A stretch of DNA of 64,000 nucleotides from Tetmemena sp. SeJ-2015 (GCA_027382625.1 JAJKFJ010021401.1:23729-87728); one strand, 5' to 3'; shown: positions 46,401 to 59,989, counted from the first letter of the stretch. The notes: generated by a model not told the origin, from the sequence alone. Made by a program: numbers and translations.

Positions 46401-49400
46401 CAGATACTGCCCTCCTTACTAATTCTATATTGATGGAACTTGCTAGAACTGTCCTTTTGGTTGTCCTGATTGTTATAAATTTGGAACTGATACTTATTGC
46501 ACATATTGCAATAGTAGCACTATTTATGACTATAATTATTGGAAATGCAAGCTAGACTGCAAAAATCAAACTATTTTCAACTGGAAAACTAGCACTTGCG
46601 AAAAGTGCCCTGCTGGTTAATACTTTGACACTGTCTCTAATTCATGCAAGTCTTGTTAAGCCAATTGTTCTCAATGCATTATAAAAACAAACAGCACATC
46701 TACGAACTGCACATAATGCAATACTGGCTATGTTTTGAATACAACTACTGCAACTTGTAGAGCCTCTTGCCCTTCATATTTATAATAGTTTTTATTTTTT
46801 AAATATCAGTACTTTAATTGGAATTCAAGTTCATGCGTCAATTGCACTTCTGGAAATTTCTTGAATCAAACATCTCAATAATTTTTATAATGTTAGGGTT
46901 GCCCTTCTAATTGTTCAGCTTGTTTCTACGATTCAACTTTGAATTAAACAAACTGCACTGCTTGCAATACAGGAGTTTTTGATGCTACTAAGTTTTAGTG
47001 CAGGCCAGATTGTTTATCTTCTCAGTTTTATAATTGGACTACTTTCAGTTGTCAGAGCTGTCTGGCTGGTACTTATCTAAACTCCTCGTAATATTTTATA
47101 ATAGTGCTCTCCATGCCCAACTAACTGCACAAACTGCTAATTGAATAGCTCAGGAAGCGTTGTCTGCACATCATGCACATCTGACACTATCCTTGACTCA
47201 ACATACTAGCTTTGCAAACCCAATTGCCCAACTTACTATAAATTATCTTTCACTTTTAATTTTGTTAATTTAAAGAAATTTTATAGCGATAACAATATGA
47301 TTTCAATCTCCAGAAATGCTAGAACTGCAGTTCAGGAGAGTATGTGAACACTTCTGGCAAATGCACTGATTGCCCAGGATACTGCTCTTCTTGCGCATAC
47401 ATAAGCAGCAACAAATCTATTTCATGCTACACTTGCGATGATGGAAGTTACTTGAACTCCTCAAGAATGGATTGTAGATTGATTTGTAATGAAACAGCTT
47501 ACTACGATTGGACTTCAAAGACTTGCAAGAACTGCAATTCTTCCCAATATCTCAACAAAACTAGTGAAACATGTAAGACTTGTGCAACTCAATGTGACAC
47601 TTGCAAGTGGAATTCCTCAACTTCTCAATCTAATTGTGTAACTTGCAAGACCGGATATACATTTGATTCTTATTACCAAGACTGTAAACTCATATGCAAC
47701 TCTACATCTTACTTTGACTGGACATCAAGACAATGCATTTAATGCTCAGCTAAATACTTCTTAAATCCATAGACTCAAAGCTGCTAGCCATGCCCAAGTG
47801 GTTGCTCTTCCTGCACATATGATTCTTCCTCCTCAACTTCTAAATGCAACTCTTGCGATTAAGGCTACTCTTAAGATCCCAGCAATTAGCTTTGCTACAT
47901 TCCTTGTAACTCAACTTCCTATTTCGATTGGAGTTCAAATACTTGCAAAAACTGTCCTTCAGCAACTTACGCAGATTCAACCAATCAAAATTTAGAATTC
48001 AAACTTTTTTTACTAATAATTTTATTAAAAACATTATTAAAAAATTCCTACTTAATTGTTATTTACATTGTTGAACAATAAGTGCCTGAATTGCCCAACC
48101 AACTGCTCATCGTGCTCTCTTTCTTCAAGTGGATCTGTAAAATGTGATGGCTGTAAATCAGGATACTAAATTGATAGTTCTACTAATCTTTGCAGGCAGA
48201 CATGCAATTCAACTTCCTACTATGACTCCTAATCACAGTAGTGTCTATAATGCACAGCAGGCTAGTATTTAAATCCTACAACTCAAGTTTGTCAAGCTTG
48301 CCCCTAAGGCTGTAACTTATGCAACACTAATTCTTCAGGGTTGTATATTTTTATTGCCAGAGTGCACAAGTTGTACAACTGGACTAGTAATCGACTCAGT
48401 GGCAAAGAGATGTCAGCAGCAATGTGCCACTGGCTAATACTTTGACTACAATACCTTCTAATGTGTGGCTTGTTCCTCCAATTGTAATGTTTGCCAAAAT
48501 TCAAATATCTGTACCCAGTGTTCCTCCACTCAATACAGTCTTACTAACGGAGTTTGCGTTAATAAATGCACTTCAACTCAAACCTGGAACACTGCAACCC
48601 AGACATGCGATAACCCCTAAGTTTCTAGTTAAGGATACTTCAAACTATTAATCATACTTCACACATTAAAATTGAATATCAACCATAAATCAAAGTTAAA
48701 ATTTAAAAAGCGATAATATTCTTAAAGTTCTAATAATAAATATCTATATTATTTATAATATAGTTAAATTAATAATTTTGAAATCTGAAAGGATTTAAAT
48801 TTTATAAACTAACTGCTTCAGCAACTTCAATGGTTAGATGCATGCAGTACACAATTACAGCTACTTTCATAACAGGTTTTACAACTTCAAACTTCAAGTC
48901 AATTGTTTGGAGCTACACAAATTCGAATAAAGCATCTGGAGAGTTTGTTTCTCAACTAGATAACTAGATTGCTACTGCTAACAGCCTAAATAATTTGACA
49001 TTCTATCTTGTTCCTTCGTTCACTGAAAATGTTACTGCCTAATTCAGCATCAAAATTCAAGCTATTCTAACTGCAAACAATGGAACTACTGCTACTATAA
49101 CCATTTTTATAATTTATTGCGAAATACATTATATTTAAATTGATCGAATAACACAACATCGTTTGTTATCTATCCTTTTAGATATACTACCTTGACTGGT
49201 TACTCTTCAGCTTATACCATTGATGCAACTGTTGGATAAAGTATTGTAGCCTAATACTACTACCCCTACTGCCCAATCTATTTAATATTTATAAGGGGCC
49301 TGATACCATCCCATCAACAGTTGACATTGGTTGTTCTCTATATGATAGTTCATTGAACTATATTAAGGACTTAAATTATTGCAAGATAGCTGCTAATGAC

Positions 49401-50984
49401 GCTACCAACGGCCTAACCTACTACGTCAAATATTATTACTTACCTAATAGCTACCAAACTGCTCTTAAAGACTAAATCACTATCAATACTATAGTCACTC
49501 AACCATCTTGCCAGATAGCTAGCTCAAACCTAATCACAGTTGATTCAACAGGTTCAATTGCTCTTAATGTTACAGTGTAAAACTAGCAATCAGGTTACAT
49601 TTATAAATGGAATTGCTACTCCTTAACGCAAGGAGCTACTTGTGGAATAGTTTCTTCTACGCAGAACACTCCTAACTTGAACCTACCAGCCTCGGGCTTT
49701 ACTGCAAATGCAAAGTATGCATTCATCCTATCTATAGTTAGCAACTCTGTGAACTCAACTACTTGCACTGCTTATGTCCAAGTAAACTCAGCAACTTCTT
49801 CAGTTTCAGCTTTTGCTTTGCTTGCTTACTTCAACAGCCTTATCAACTGTTTCATCAACCCAAACCTCTACCTCAAGCAGCGGCACTGCTACACTTGCAG
49901 TAACATCTCTCTATCTAGATCCAACCATCAGCAATAATGTTGCTTGCTAGTCAACAAAGTCAACAACTGATTCTGATGTATCTTACTAGGTTTCTGTCAT
50001 TAAAAAGTCCAATTAAAAGACAGTCCTCTCCAAAAAGTCTATGGCTATGAATATACCTTCAAATACTTTAACTTCAAACACTAACTACTAAATATTGTGC
50101 ACTGCTTCTAGTAATTCTAAAGGAACAGAAAATGTTGCTACTGAAGTTAATACAAACGTAAACTTAAATCTCGCAATTAGTTTCACAGTTGATCCTTCTT
50201 CTGGAACAGAGAGAACAACCACATTCAATTTCGAGGTCACTAAACCAACTGACTCCGCTCTCTGGTGCAAATTCGGTTACAATCTAACAACAGGTATAAC
50301 TTATCTCAATGATCCTAAGCTTCCAGCTTACAATGATCAATCTCAACTCCTATATTATGCAAATTAAATTTGATTGTAAATATAAATAAAAATGAATAAA
50401 TTTTTCAACTATATTTTTTTGGCAATATCAAGTATATTTTATAGACGCAGCTTATTCTGTAGGAACAAAAATGGAGGGTCTCAAGTGATGGTGGCAAGAT
50501 GTTAAAATGCAGCTGGATAATATATTTCGGCATATCAAACGATAACTCTGAACAAGTACACTCAAACAATTTTTATTTCTAGACTTGGAACTATACTAAA
50601 AAGGTTTATAATTTAATTTCACAAAATTTTTAGTATTTTACTAAGTTCACTGCTCTAAATCTTCTGGATGATTCAAGTAATATTTACTTCGAGCAAATTG
50701 AAGATTAATATGAAGCCTATAAGTATATTTTTATAGTAATTAAACAGCACTCAAATATCTAACACAGAGAGAATCAACTTCCTAAACACCACGCTACGCC
50801 AACTCTGCCAAGTTTCAAAGTATAATTTCTAGAATATATTATATTTAGAAATTAATTTCAAAGTCGATTACGAGTTTCTAACTTTCTGAAGCAGCTAAAT
50901 TTTGCAATTAAACAGCTATCATTTAATAGGTAATAGAATACTCTCTTAATTTAAAAGTTGTTAAGGAAGCTCTCATTTATATTT
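43437..50984 (+). CDS. Giant Cys-rich surface protein, N-terminal half with REJ-like region
   Basis: ATG 43437 begins a signal peptide (MRTHILIWGLLAVLSI). After about 900 bp without clear coding, Cys-rich repeats run from about 44560 to 48640, with the furin/growth-factor-receptor pattern C-x2-C-x(6-12)-C-x2-C and recurring blocks such as CNSTSYFDW and CKNC. An acidic Asp run sits near 44820-44870. From about 48820 the sequence becomes Ser/Thr-rich and REJ-like: YIYKWNCYSLTQGATC, ANAKYAFILSIVSNS, VMVARCQNAAGQYISAYQTITL. It ends near FCNQTAIIQQ at about 50920. Dozens of short AT-rich inserts (for example near 45070, 46070, 46220 and 47225) break the frame. Likely an N-glycosylated extracellular protein. 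It lacks any membrane anchor in this locus, which supports joining it to the minus-strand half at 39573-41602. Confidence 0.65.
44320..44460. other. Non-coding DNA inside the surface-protein locus
   Basis: Part of the stretch 43550-44550 between the signal-peptide segment and the first Cys-rich block. It is very AT-rich without coding character, so it is either one long IES or several. Confidence 0.45.
50973..50984 (+). other. Candidate 12-bp pointer shared with 41591-41602
   Basis: TCATTTATATTT at the downstream end of the N-terminal surface-protein half, 22 bp before the aminopeptidase start codon. It is identical to the minus-strand motif at 41602-41591. Confidence 0.45.
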
Positions 50985-51006
50985 AATCTCGCATATCTTT
51001 TCTATT

Positions 51007-54000
51007 ATGTCTACAGTCGAAAACAAAGCATTAGTTGCAGCATCTCTTGTCACTGGAGCAGCTCTTGCAACTTCTCTATTCAACTATTTCAAGAGCAATT
51101 CTAATCAGGAAGGTCAGGTACAAGCACAAAATCCTCTTACAAAATAGCTATAAATTTATATTTTTTTTTTATCTTTATTACAGACTCTGCATTTGGTGAA
51201 TCTCGATTCTTAACTAGAATTGAGGCTTCTTAAAGAGCGAAGGTTCTTTCGAATATCAATTACAAGTTGGCTCTTGCAGCATTAAAAGGCGGAAAAGACT
51301 TTCATGGTCAAGTATTGGTCAATTTTGACCTTTCATATTTGGGATATTAGCTCACTCTAGATTATACGGGCAAGGAAATCAGAAAGCTAGTTGTAAATGG
51401 GCATGAGGTTACGGACGAGGACGCCTTCACAGATCACAAGATATATTTGCCAAGATAGTTGCTTAAGCTAGGGCATAATGAAGTGAAGATACGATTTGTC
51501 TCATCTTATGTTAAAGACTGCCAAGGACTGCACTACTTTAAAGACCCAGAGGATGGTGAGGAGTACATGTACTCATAGTGCGAATCAGCAGATGCTCACA
51601 AGATTTTCCCATGCTTTGATCAACCAGATTTGAAGGCTCCTTACTCTCTTCTAGTTTTCGCTCCTTAAGATTGGACTGTCCTTTCCACTAAAGCTACCAA
51701 GGAAGTGCATAACGTTACTGATAACTTAGCTTTCTAAAGAGTGGCAATTGAGTTCAAGATATCTCATGAGCTTTGGGATAACTTTGATGCAGAAACTCCA
51801 ATTTAGGCCCACGAATTCCATCAATCTCAAAAAATAAGCACTTATCTCTACTCTTTCATGATAGGTCCTTACCATATGTTTGTTGATGAAACTCAAAGTG
51901 CCATCCCCTGCAGACTATTTTGCAGAAAATCATTAACCAAATATGTTGAGAAGCTAAAAGAAACCTGGTTTAAGGTATCAATAGATTGCATCAGATTCTA
52001 TGAGGAGTTCTTCTCTACTCCTTGGCCTTTCGATAAGTTAGATCAGCTATTTATCCTTTTTAATAATTACTTATTTGTGCCAGACTACAATATGGGAGCT
52101 ATGGAAAATGTCGGATGTGTAATTTATACTGAAGGCTATATCTAGAGAGATGAAGTGTTCACAAGAGACAGATAGCAAGGTGTCTTGGTGACTCTATGCC
52201 ACGAACTCTCTCATATGTGGTTTGGAAATTTAGTAACAATGAAGTGGTGGGATGATCTCTGGCTAAATGAAAGTTTTGCAAACTTCATATCATATCTTTG
52301 TATTGACAGAGCAAGAGGCATGGAGGACTATGATCTATCTTGGAGCATTTTCCTTGACGAAAATTATTATTAAAACTTCTGGGGTATGAAAGAAGATCAG
52401 CAAGAGACTACTCATCCTATCGCTGGAACTTGCGCTAACACTGAAGAAGCTCAAAATCTTTTCGATGGAATCTCTTACGGTAAAGGCGCTTGCTTCTTGA
52501 AGCAACTATTCTTTTACTTTGGTGATGAAGTTATGAGAAGAGGATTGAAAACCTACTTTGCAAAGTATGCCTACAAGAATACAGTCCTCAGCGATTTCCT
52601 TTCTGAGCTTGGAAAAGCAGCAAAGGATCTAGGCATTAAAGAAGATTTAGTAGAGTGGAGCCATTCTTGGTTATCAACTTCTGGAATTAACATCATATCT
52701 TATGATGTGGAGACTGATGAAGAGAACAGAATCACTTTAAATTCATTTTCTTAGTTCAAGGTATTCTAGGGAGTCCACAAGAACGGAGACAACATTTTAA
52801 GAAAACAGAAATTCTAGATCGCCTTGCTCGATCAAGACATGAATGTGATTTCAAATTTTAAAGATGATTGAGACTGTGGTGGCTCAGACTGATGACACTC
52901 ATGTTAAAACTACAATTCCAGAGCTAGTTGGAAAACTCAGCCCCTCAGCTTTCTTCATTAACTATAATAGTCATGGATATGCTAAGTTCAAAGTAGCACA
53001 TTTTGATCTAAAATCATTTGAAGAGAAGATGAGTGTAAGTAGTAATAGTGAAGTTTATATTTGTGTAGTCTTTAAAGGAAAGTATGGCAAGAAAGTAACT
53101 GCTTAACATGTTGTTCGATATGATGAAAGATGGAGACCTGTCTGGAGCTCAATTTTTGGATATGCTGAAGAAGCATCTTGTTCATGAGACCAGCGATTCA
53201 GTGATAGCTGAGAATCTTCAGTACAATATTCCTGCTATAATCAAGAATTACCTTCCTCTTGATTAGTACGATAGCTAAGTAAGAAATATTCTACCAATCT
53301 TAACTCATTTAGTACTAAGAAATCTTTAAACTGATTGTTGGAGAGTTGCTTTCTTCTGGAAAATTCACCTCTCAATCAACTCAGCACCTTCTGATTGAGT
53401 GTGCAATTACAAGCGCCAGAAACGATGAAAACATTAATGTGGTAAAGTCATGGTACGACTAAGGATTGGCAACTGATTTGGAAGGCAAACCACTCGAAGG
53501 CTTGATTATTTCTACTAAGCATAAACAGTCAATTGTCAGAAGAATATATAGTTCAGAGACCATTCCCTTAGAAGAGAAAGAGAAGTACTTGCAAAGGCTA
53601 GAGCAAGAGGACACAAGCGATTGGACTCAGAAAACCAAGTATTTCTGCAAGGCTGCTATTCCTACAGCCTAAAATAAGCAAGAATTGTGGGCTGATTATT
53701 TCGATAATCAAGATATTGATTATGGATTTTCTAATTTCCACGCTTCATTCTAAGGCTGGAGTCAGATTTCTCACAGACATCTTACCAAGGAATACGTTGA
53801 TGATTTCTTCGAGAGAATTCCAGAAATCTTTAAGAACAAGAGTAGATACATTGCTGAGGCATATTATCTCTACTTAGCTCCTACTCTCTATGCTGATGAT
53901 GAGAACATTGAAAAGTTCTAGAGCCTTCTTAAGAGAACTCAAGATACCACTCCTGAAAACTCTCACTTCATCAATCTTCTTAAGGATACTATTCATGACT

Positions 54001-54068
54001 TGGTCACTGCCAAAAAGGGAAAGAAACTCAGCGAAGAGTACAGAAAATTGCAAGCTAATCAGCAATGA
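51007..54068 (+). CDS. M1-family zinc aminopeptidase
   Basis: Starts at ATG 51007 ([13 protein letters not shown], with a hydrophobic stretch that could be an anchor) and ends at TGA 54066-54068. The substrate-binding GAMEN is at 52095-52109, the zinc site HELSH at 52200-52214, and the third ligand Glu in NESFANF near 52270. It should remove N-terminal residues from peptides, as puromycin-sensitive aminopeptidase does. Introns fit at 53035-53070 (GTAAGT..GTAG) and 53279-53312 (GTAAGA..TTAG); a third lies near 51120-51180. A 24-bp IES with pointer TATTT interrupts DQL/FVPDYN just before GAMEN. A 7-bp ATTT-bounded insert near 52850 would repair the one other frame break. Family length (about 860 residues) is normal. 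Confidence 0.95.
52048..52071 (+). other. In-frame IES with pointer TATTT (24 bp) in the aminopeptidase
   Basis: TATTT at 52048-52052 and 52072-52076. The insert would add eight hydrophobic residues (ILFNNYLF) inside the most conserved part of the M1 family. Removing it gives [16 protein letters not shown]. Confidence 0.88.
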
Positions 54069-54510
54069 ATTCATTAAGCATTTTCAATTATTTTAATCAA
54101 TTTAAATTGAAACTTATATCTTGATCATCATTATAAAATTGACAACTTATGATATGTTCAAATCATATGAAATATCTGTATATAAATATAATAATGTATC
54201 CATCAAAGATAATAATTTAAGTTAATCTATGACATTAATATTCTTAAGGTATTTGTACCAGCTGCTGTTAGATCAAAGCATATTTTAATACATAAGTTAA
54301 ATATAAAGTGCTCGCATCTATCATTGGTAGTCTATTCCAATTTGTAAATAAATTTATTTTAAACTAGATTTGCTTTTGTATAAAATGCTAATATTTTTTA
54401 TCCTTTTCTACTACAACATAATACAAAAATATAAATATACTAACATCAAATGATTATAAAAACAATGATAATATATAATGATTTTGTATGAATAGAAGAA
54501 TAATTGAAAT
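54069..54510. other. AT-rich intergenic stretch
   Basis: Between two convergent stops. No coding character and no repeat noticed. Confidence 0.5.
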
Positions 54511-57131
54511 CATTGTTATTTTTATGGAAGCTTAAGTACGAGATCCATTGCGTTTTCAGAAGCCAAAAGCTTTTCGTAATCTGATACTTTACAGCAGTTT
54601 TTCTAAAATAATATTTCAGAACTTGAATCGCAAGCTATCTCACTCTATAGAAAACTTATTTAATTTAAAGAATTGTTACCTTTCAACTTTAGTCGTTCTT
54701 GCCACGTTAATAATAGCCTTTATATATTCTAGGAAAATCAATATTATCATCTCTGTTCTTTTCGTGAAATTTCTTAGGCACGATAATACTTCTTGAGTGA
54801 TTGCTTCACTGTATTCATGACTCTTCAAAGTTTCAATCAGAATATAAAATATTAGCAACGTCTTTTCTTGAAGAAACTACAAATTCCAAATTGGTTTCTT
54901 CTCTCATTGTTATTCTAAAGCACTTGCAAGCATTTGCTAGGATCTCCTCGTCTCTCACCATTCTTAGGATATTTATGAAAGTGTCAATAAATATTTCATT
55001 ATTCAGAGCTTACAAAACACCTTGATCTTGTCTTAAACAACTTGTTAAACATCGCACTCAATAAATAAATTAGACAATAATTAGCACACAATACTTTATG
55101 TAAACAGGAGGCTTTTCTATTATTGCATAATTGTCTGCTGTTATGCATTTAAGTAAGTGACCTAAGCCATCAAGACTCAGGAATCTCTCAAGGTTTTAGT
55201 CATTTATAAGCAGTGGCTCTAGGATTGAAAATAGAACCGCGAGTTTCTGAGACACATCATCATCTCTAGGAAGTAATTCAATTTATTCCATTATATTAAC
55301 TACAGTTTGAGTTACAAATGAGCTGTGCTTTGCAAATATGTAAGCATTCTTTAAAGTTGCGTTATCTGTATTATAAAGTTCTTTAAAAGAGTTTATGCAA
55401 TTCTAAATTGGCTGAGCCGAAATAAAATCAGAGTTTCTGGCAAGCCATTCCATAATGTTCATTTTATCTTTCAGATTTATTTCTTGGCTTTGTAACTTTT
55501 TGTTTTTGCTAATAGCATGTTCATCAATGAATTTTTGCATGAAGGTGTATAAATTATTTGTCTCTTCTACTAATGCTTCAACTTTAGCAGTTGCATCTGA
55601 AGCCCAATGAACTTTCTATCTTAGATTAGAAAGAGCTCGTCTCTCATTCTTAATATCGGTGACTTCATTATTTAAAGCATCAATTTTATGATGCAATTCT
55701 CTGCTATCTTTGACAGACTCCTCACTTACTTTAATAAACTCATCCCTCAATAATAAAATAATGAGAATTAGTGGTCAACTTCTCTGACTTTATTGAAACT
55801 GTCGTTTGCTACTTTTTTGAAAATTGTATCTATGTTGTCTAGTTTGCTGCTTGCCTGCTCTTTGAAAGTAAGGTGCTCAACTCTAAATACATCGATATCC
55901 CCTTACAACTTCTTGATGCTTTGTTCAAAAGATTAGAAGTCGAGTTTCTAATCTAATGCCTCAAAAGCTTTAGAAACCAAATCCTACTCTAGCCTCTATA
56001 GTCTAATTATAATGTTCTTTTTAATCTCCTCTTATGAGTCTATAAAGGCTTTTTATCTAAGACTCAGAGTCTCTATAATGCTAATTTAGTCTAGCATTGT
56101 CTCATCAAGCTTATCCATTCTCCTTGAATCTACAGTGTATCTGTTTTCTAGATTTTAAGCAGTTTTTAAGTGTATCTCTGAATTCTTTTCTATATTTTCA
56201 ATCCTTGTTATGATTTTGTTGTTCAAGTTAAACTCTAGGTCTATAATCTTATTCTCAATCAACTTTGTCATCGCATTCTTAACATCGGTTATCATTTCAA
56301 GTGCTGCCAAACTGTCAATTGTATTTTATTGTTTTTGCTGGGAAGGAGCCTAGTACTCTCTGAGTCTATTTATATCTTAGTTGAGTTTTGCCATCTCTTT
56401 TGACATGTCATGCTTTTTTAAATCTTGTTCTCTTTGAACTGGTCAAACTTTTGGAATAAATTCTCACTGATTGTTCAGAATTTAATTTATATATGTTTAA
56501 ATTAATTTTGCTATTCTATTATTATTTTGAAGTCCTATTGTTATTCCTAACTCTTCAAGATCTGCCCAAGTTCGAAAAGTCTCCGCTCTTTTAACCTTCT
56601 TAATTATTTCTTAATCATCTGAAAAATCACTATAATCCAGATCTCTGTTATACCGTAACAGAAAACTACAAAAATCCAAACTCAAATCTGAGACCTCCTA
56701 GTTTTAAGCTAAAATAAGTCAACACCTAAATAATTACAGAATATGAAGTCTACTATTTTCATTTTTCTCAATATTATTCTGTTTACTTTAAATCTGCCAA
56801 ACAGTTTCTAATCTATAGAAACTATTAGTTATGAATACTATACCATTTTTGAGGTAAGCAAAAATAATTTTGAGAGCTCTAGGAGATTATTGTCCTTTAT
56901 TTTGGCTTATCATATGAACAAGGATGGCCAAAAATGCATCTATAACTGTCATGCTAACAGCATCTGGCAGTTGTTCTCTTCCCTCCGCTAATTTGAAGAA
57001 CAAGTCCTACAATGATTTGCTTAAGTTTTAAGTGCTGATACCTCTAAATCATCAGAAACTGAATTAGTTTCTAAGTTTTTTGAAAGTGCAATAATGCAAT
57101 CTATAAATCCACTTGCAGTTTAGCTATCCAT
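54511..57131 (-). CDS. Coiled-coil protein with ARM-like C-terminal repeats
   Basis: Starts at ATG 57131-57129 (MDSQTASGFIDCI) and ends at TGA 54513-54511. The N-terminal part is helical (FLAILVHMISQNKG), with an intron of about 37 nt near 57012-57048 (GTATCA..GTAG). A long Lys/Glu/Asp/Gln coiled coil covers about 56440-55500 (RLREYQAPSQQK, MDKLDETMLDQ, VEHLTFKEQ). The C-terminal 300 residues look like armadillo-type helices (LINDQNLERFLSLDGLGHLLK, LANACKCFRIT, EVLSCLRNFTKR). ARM repeats bind proteins, and many ciliate members are axonemal, but no function is shown here. AT-rich inserts at about 55740-55770, 55040-55090 and 54620-54660 change frame. Confidence 0.6.
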
Positions 57132-57187
57132 TTTAATTTAATAATCTTCACAAATTGAATAAATTAATGATTTAATGAGGAAATAAA

Positions 57188-59738
57188 TCAATAATTAAAG
57201 TTGTTTTAGCCAATTTTTTGCTTCATTTTGAAAGTATTGTAGTCTATTTGAATGAGTGAGTTCTTTGACTTCATTTTGTCGTCAGCCCTCATTCTTTTTG
57301 AGTGAAAAGGATCTAAATCAAGACAGTACAATTCAGAAGGCAAAAAGTTCTCCCCATTTAAAAAAATATATATCCTCATTAAGTCCACCAAATACAAGCA
57401 TCTAAGTTCCCACTATGCAAGTAAATGTGGGAAAATCTCTCCCTAGGAATTGAACCAGTCGAAACTGCTGAATAAACATATTGACAAATTTTAAAATATT
57501 AATTATGAAGAAATATTTATACCATACCAGGTTCTCCAAAAATAGAACCCACACATCATCTAAAATTTATTGATAGTTATTTTTCTTGTTTGCAAAGTCA
57601 GATCTTCCACCAAATACAACTAGGATATTTAAATCTTCTGCATAAATATATAATAAAAATAACTAATAATTTCAATTAGATAATTGATTTAGTTCATGGA
57701 ATGATTATATCTTGGCGAAGGAACGGCACTTTAGGACTTGATCTCTTTCCACTCGAGTGGAAATCTACCGCACTTAATTAGAAAGAGAGAGTTCTGTGGA
57801 AATCCTGATTAGTTTTTGCCTCCAAAGACATAAATGCCTTCATTTTTTATCTACATCAAATTGTCAATTTATAAGGGTTACCTTTTGTTCATTTGAAATA
57901 ACAGTGATATCAGGCTGACGCAACAAACTAAAGCCCTAAATGATTCTTCTATCTTTCTTAAAAACAGAGCACGTCTAATGAAAAGCTAAAGGTCCGGGAG
58001 AAGGTCCTTTCATTTGCAAACTCATCCATTCATTCGTTTCTATAGAGATAAATTACAAACATTCTTACAGAAATTAAAAGACATTGGATCGTCAATCATT
58101 ACTCCTCTGCTATTTAAAATAATTTATCCCTCCATAGATAAACATATGGAACCCAACTAAAACAGCAGAGTGGTCTTTGCGAGGTTCACATGCCAGCTTG
58201 TTCACAATTTATACGCTTTTGAACTCATTATTTCTTTAAATGGATTTATTACAGTAATTAAATTATTGTTGGTATTATAAGTCCAGATGTCATTAAAAGT
58301 TTCTCTAATTCTAATTTCAGGATTATATTTTTATTCCCCACCAAATATTATAATAGCTCCTCTGTTATAAAGTGCTGTATGGCCGAATCTCTCAACTGGC
58401 CTTCTACCCTTTGTTACAGGAATTTCAATCCATTTCCCCTTCTTGAAATCTATATACTGAAGGTCTTGGAGAGCCACTAAGTTAAATCCTCCAAACATTA
58501 TAGCTTTATTTTCACAATTAGTAATAAAATTAACCTCACTAAAGTTAAAACCAAATAAGTTTTGCCAATTTTAGTTGCTCCGCTTCTAACAACAGGCTTC
58601 CATCCTATATTTTCTTTGATGGTCCAGTGGACTTTGAAATTTTAAAGAGTTTTGACATCAATCTTGCCCGCAGGAGGATATCCAATTTCATTTGGAACAA
58701 TCCTCTCTTTCTTAATTTTTAAATCTCCTCCGTCTTTAATATCTGCTATCTTCTATATCTACTCCCCCACTTCTTTATCAAATTTCAATACTCTTTAGCT
58801 ACCTTCTATAGAAGGAATATTACCGTCCTAAAGAGCATTACCCAGTTTCAATGCTAATGAAGAAGGCGCTTTTTAAACTTTATTATCTGTGGGCTTTTAA
58901 TTTAAAATAGAAATAATCACCTCCATCTGACTTTTTAAAATAAAAGATAACTTTTTGTAGTTGAGAGACTGGAAATTTTTGATAGGTGGCATCCTTGATT
59001 TCTGCCATATAGATCCAAGCTGTTCCTTAAGTATATGATCTAGCTTGTTTTTGTAGAGATCGTTCATTTCATGCTCCACATCTTTGTGGATCATTTTGTT
59101 GTTCTCTAAAACCATGCAGCTTTCTTGCATTGAGGAGTAAACCAAGTCATGTTTGGATATCTTGTACTCAGGACACAGCTTTCTCATTAAAAATAAATAG
59201 AAGGATTGCCCAAGGTCCTTTTGAGATGCTTAATTGACCGTAGCACTGGCATCGTTTACTCATGGTACGAAGTTTCTAATTCATAAGATCTTCAAGCAAG
59301 ATATAGACTTTATTCTTTGCAGTCTTTCTTCTGGCTTCTTGGGAAGTTTTGCAAGTGATCTAGTAGGGCTGAAATAATTGTCTGATAAAAATCTTTGAGA
59401 GTCTGGGTAGGATCAAAGCTTTGTATTTCAGATTTGAGTAGCACTATACTTGGAGTGGCATTTTTACTTCCCATTTCAACTTTGTCCTTATTTATGCTAG
59501 GAGTAGATTCAGAAATTTATTCATAATGAAATAAAAATTTAGAAGCTTTTAAAAGTCTGTGATTTTACTAAGTTATGTATTGCTAATCCAAGGGAGCTAA
59601 GAATTTCTTTAGTTTGTGTGCTGTGGTTTCTTTGCCCCATTTTTGAGATCCCATTTGAGTCTTGTTCACAAAACTCTAAAATCTAGAGTTATTTAGCTGT
59701 GATTAACCCAAATAAGATTTAGAGTGCGACTATTCCAT
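57188..59738 (-). CDS. Kelch-repeat protein
   Basis: Likely start ATG 59738-59736 (MEQSHSKSYLGQ), stop TGA 57190-57188. The N-terminal 250 residues are helical and basic, with KNKVYILLEDLM near 59300. Kelch blades follow from about 58550: GRRPVERFGHTALYNRGAIIIFGG, PRKDHSAVLVGFHMFIYGG, EGIYVFGGKNQSGF, PSPRYNHSMN and LVFGGLNEDIYFF. A kelch beta-propeller binds partner proteins. Several AT-rich inserts lie between blades (about 58050-58130, 57860-57890, 57640-57690). Small frame offsets occur at about 59330, repaired by dropping 7 bp between two AGAAG copies, and in a T-run near 57365. A possible upstream extension to 59933 is open but less convincing. Confidence 0.75.
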
Positions 59739-59989
59739 TATTTTATTTAATACAATTCTCAATTTCATCATTTTACACTCAAAATTATCATACTCAGCCT
59801 TACTTAGGTACTCTCTTAAATTATGTTGAGCCACTAACAATTTAAATATTATTATTACTTTAGATTGGCTTAAATGTTTTTTACTCCCAGAGATTATTTT
59901 AATGAGCAACAAAGTTATTTGCCACTTCATTTCCTTTTAAAAGTAAATCTAATTTATAATAAATTATTAAACTTTAAAAATAAATTTAT

